A DNA stretch of 64,000 nt from Tanytarsus gracilentus (taxonomy: Eukaryota > Arthropoda > Insecta > Diptera > Chironomidae): positions 2,418,001-2,482,000 of the forward strand of contig JAXRKN010000042.1 in NCBI GenBank assembly GCA_038502055.1, in the 5' to 3' direction. This document shows, one piece after another, positions 60,911 to 64,000 of this stretch. Made by a program: the position numbers and the translations under genes. Each line of letters begins with the position of its first letter. Positions within the stretch are counted from its first letter, which is position 1. Below the pieces are notes generated by a model. That model had not been told where the DNA came from and did no database searches. It saw nothing but the letters and a program-made list of their open reading frames with translations.

Positions 60911-63900
60911 CTGTGATTAAAAAAATGGAAAGAGAAAAACAATTGATAATAATTAGTCAAGATTATTAACAATTTAACATATTAGTTTTATGTTCTATTA
61001 ATGTCATGCCACGCATTCATGTGAGAGAGTGGGAAAAGAATGTTTATACACTCAACTACTCATGAATGATGGTTATTAGTCTCAAATGCGTTTCAAAGGC
61101 AATGAAACAGGTGTTTGCGATGTCGTCTATAATTTTTTTTCTTCATTTTCTCTCATTTAGAACGGCAGAAGCGTCTTTTTAGAATATCTTAGAGAAGAAT
61201 TCTCGTGATGTCAAACATATGCGCTTATAGCTTTATCTCATTTATTATTATTATTTTGTTGTAAGATAAACACATATGTAGGCCTCGAACAGTGACGAGC
61301 GCACGTATCGAGGTATATTATACACATCTTGAAGCCGAGATGAGTGAATATGAGTAAAAATTATCCCCCCTCGATTGTCTTTGAAGCGTTTCGAGACTAG
61401 GGGATGGAATCCCAGTCGGATTACGAAGGTCTTTTGTGTATATGGATATGTGGAAGTGCTTAAAATTCTCCAAAGTAATTTATTTTCATAGTTTGAGATT
61501 TTCTATGCTTATTATTATGGCACAGTGTGAGTTTATTGTGTGAAGACGAAGGTAAGAAGAAAATTTAATAATAAAAACATTTCGCCCCCGAGTTTTTCTC
61601 ATTTAATAAAAGCCCCAGATAAGGTTAATGTAACTTGACATGTTCTCTAAGCACCTCTCATGAATTTGATTTTTATTAGCCGAAATTATGTAGAAGAAAT
61701 TTTTATTTGATCTTGAATTAATGAATTTTTTTTGTGAAATATTTTTCTTTAATATTTTTTGGCAATAAAATCTGTTGTGACTTTTGAGGATTTACTTTTG
61801 CAAAAATTTATTTTTCATAATAAATATTTTAACTTAAATTTATTAAAAATTAAAATTTAATTGTTTTAATAAATTTCTCTTTTAAAAAAATTGAGTATGG
61901 TCTCCATCCGAAGGAATTTTCCTAGAATTTCCTAGGAATATTTACTAGGAAATTCCTAGGAATTCCTAGTAATTTCCTAGGAAATTTCCTAGAAAAGTAG
62001 CGGAAAATCCTTGTGTTTTCTTGTAATGTTTTTTGGAATAGTGGAGTTATTTTTTTCTTTTTTAAAAGGGATAAATGAGTGGGAATTAAAACTATGACGG
62101 AAAATTAATGTTAAAAATTCCGAAGAAATTCATAGAATATTTTTTCCTAGTATTTCTATTTTTATTAGGATTTTCCTAGATTTTTTTCCTCGGAATTTCC
62201 TAGATTTTTCTAGGAATTTTCCTAGAATTTTTTTTTCCTCGGAAATTTCCTAGGAATTTTTACTAGGAATTTTCCTAGGAATTTTTTTCCTATATTTTTC
62301 CTAGGAAATTTCCTAGGAAATTACTAGGAATTCCTAAGAAATTACTAGGAATATTCCTAGGAAATTCCTAGGAAAATTCCTTCGGATGGATGATCAAGTC
62401 CCGAAAAATTAAGTCACCAACCTTCCCACATTTTAATACATAAAATCGTCCATACTGTATTTTTTTCTTAAAGCACCCCAATGTGCACAAAAAACAGACG
62501 TCATAAAAGTTAATTCAAATGAAAAACTTTAAGAGAAACTTTTTTCTCACAGCCATCGGAGAAAATCGATAAATTCTCGCTCGATGTTAGATCACTTTAA
62601 CAAAATGCCATTCAATATATTCTCATTTGTTGTTTACATAAACGTCCTCCGACCTTTTTTCCTTGCTTTATATATTTGTAGAACAAATCAAGCGAAAACG
62701 GTCGAAATAGATAAAAATTTATGAGTTTTTAAAATGCTTTTTTGCTTCTTATCTATTGCGAGTTCACCTGACTGAAAAAGGTACCCTAGAACATAATGTT
62801 CCACCCCTCCTTGAGCAAAAAAATATTCTTCTTTCACTGCTCATTTAACAATTTTGATGTATCAATTTTAGGTGCACGCAAAAGAGAAAGAAAAGCTAAT
62901 GCTTTCACACTTTTTAAAGGTATTTAACTTGCCGACTCATTCACCCATCTCACTGCCATTCATATTTTCCTCTCAACTGTTTCAATCGATAAAATTTCCT
63001 CATATATATGAAGATTAATGGCATCTTTTTTAGTTTTTGTCAGCATCAAAGATGCCTCCCCTTGTTGCTGGCTCTGCGTTTTCTTTTTCTTCTTTTTTTC
63101 CTCTTTTTTACTGCTTAAATATGTGAGTGCGAGAAGATATAAAGGAAATGAGGTATAATGAAAAAAGAATATTTATGCTTCGTCGAGGTAATCATATCAT
63201 TCATCTTCAACTATCGATTTAGAGAAAAAAAAGTGAGTGCGGGAGTGTGAGAAAAAATATTTATATACATTGAGTGTTGATGCTGGAGGTAGAAATTAAC
63301 GCATGATAAAATGGATTTATTTTTGTGTTTAATGTTTATAAATAGTTTAACGTATTTTAACAAATTAAAATCATTAATTTTTTTAAAACTTCCGTTAAAA
63401 TTTTGCAATTTTTCATTAAAAATTTTGACAAAACGCTTCCACCAGCATTTCCCATGATATCCAGAAATCTCCGGTCGTAAAGTCAGGGAAAAATTTTTTT
63501 TTTCAGTAAAAGAGAGAAAAGTTACGCTATTAAAAATTGTTTATTTTCAAGAACAGGAAGTTGTGTATTTTTTTCATGTTTCACTAACGAATCGAGAGCT
63601 TCGAAAAGAGAGACTTCTTTTTCCTGAGTCTCGCACTCGGCGTTTGTGCACACGTTAATATAACAAAGTGAGATCAAAGTGTGTATGTTTGGAGAGAGAG
63701 AGCGAAGGCAGGAACGTTTTGCACCCGTAATTGTTGCAATTTACTGACATGTGAAAAGCGTAAATGTCAATGGACTTTTTTCATATTTTTTTTGAACTTG
63801 GATATGGAATAATGGCGAGTAGATGTTTTTTACGCCTCCTGCATAGCGTGTGAGAGAGAGTGCGTGTCTACTAACCATATATGCTGTGTGTAACATTTTT

Positions 63901-64000
63901 TATACTTTTATGTTTTCTCCTCATGGTGGCGCATCATAAATTTTTGTTACTTTTAACAGAATCTTTTACTACATTGCTTACGTGTGCTGTATATTGAATG
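60911..64000. other. zfh1: Upstream intron or 5' region of zfh1
   Basis: About 3.1 kb with no gene seen, lying upstream of the acceptor at 60911-60912. It probably is intron, with first exons beyond the window. It contains the 488 bp palindrome-rich element. Confidence 0.5.
61903..62390. mobile_element. 488 bp foldback element made of CCTAGG palindromes
   Basis: The left arm starts TCCATCCGAAGGAATTTTCC and the right arm ends with its exact inverse. The two arms stay paired, with few mismatches, for about 95 bases each. Within and beyond the arms the motif TTTCCTAGGAAATT and variants recur many times, each itself a palindrome. The centre (about 62000-62120) is unrelated AT-rich sequence. There is no coding capacity. 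I cannot define a target-site duplication. Confidence 0.75.

Noticed and set aside
62775..62812. CCCTAGAACATAATGTTCC palindrome followed by ACCCCTCC
   Set aside because: It could be a collapsed pair of GGGGTGGAACA termini, but it is too short to distinguish from chance.
48379..63260. Matches to the Su(H) site YGTGRGAAM in zfh1 introns (for example near 48379 and 63247)
   Set aside because: About one match is expected by chance in this length and composition, so two are not evidence.
1..64000. CRISPR arrays, bacterial operons or prophage
   Set aside because: The genes have spliceosomal introns and are animal genes, and no spaced direct-repeat array is present.

Overview
The window is nuclear DNA from an insect, most likely a dipteran and perhaps a lower dipteran such as a midge. 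The evidence is AT-rich sequence, short GT-AG introns, a minus-C odorant-binding protein, and recognisable insect genes (zfh1, Crag, wee, a soluble guanylyl cyclase alpha subunit). The species cannot be fixed from sequence alone. All gene models were built by hand from splice signals and reading-frame continuity; UTR ends are not known.

Layout, left to right: a gene-free 1.7 kb edge; DNAAF5/HEATR2 (-, 1690-4793); a TMEM86/YhhN lysoplasmalogenase (-, 5178-6414); soluble guanylyl cyclase alpha (+, 8090-10502); a secreted Ser/Thr-rich single-exon protein (+, 10921-11865); a minus-C odorant-binding protein (-, 12117-12697) with a TATA/Inr promoter; Crag/DENND4 (-, 13641-19020); 4.2 kb between genes holding a 958 bp hAT-like element; a WDR45B/WIPI3-type PROPPIN (+, 23205-24458); 2.8 kb between genes holding a 131 bp hAT-like MITE; the Wee1 kinase (-, 27301-29503); an F-box/LRR gene with two candidate first exons (+, 30612-34902); about 10 kb without a recognisable gene; and the zfh1 zinc-finger/homeodomain gene (-, 45024-60899, continuing towards the right edge), with a 12 kb intron.

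The protein-coding genes are mostly unrelated housekeeping or signalling genes: cilia assembly, lipid turnover, cGMP signalling, Rab10 activation, autophagy, cell cycle, ubiquitin ligase adaptor, transcription. No gene cluster with one shared function is apparent.

The less expected content is non-coding. Several short elements have inverted termini resembling GGGGTGGAACACT or GTGGGACGAAA. Two of them have convincing 8 bp target-site duplications, as hAT transposons do. A 488 bp element in the zfh1 upstream region is built largely of CCTAGG palindromes between long inverted arms. A pol III B-box-like string, GGTTCGAATCC, recurs on both strands without a tRNA body, and several copies lie between weak inverted termini of the same kind.
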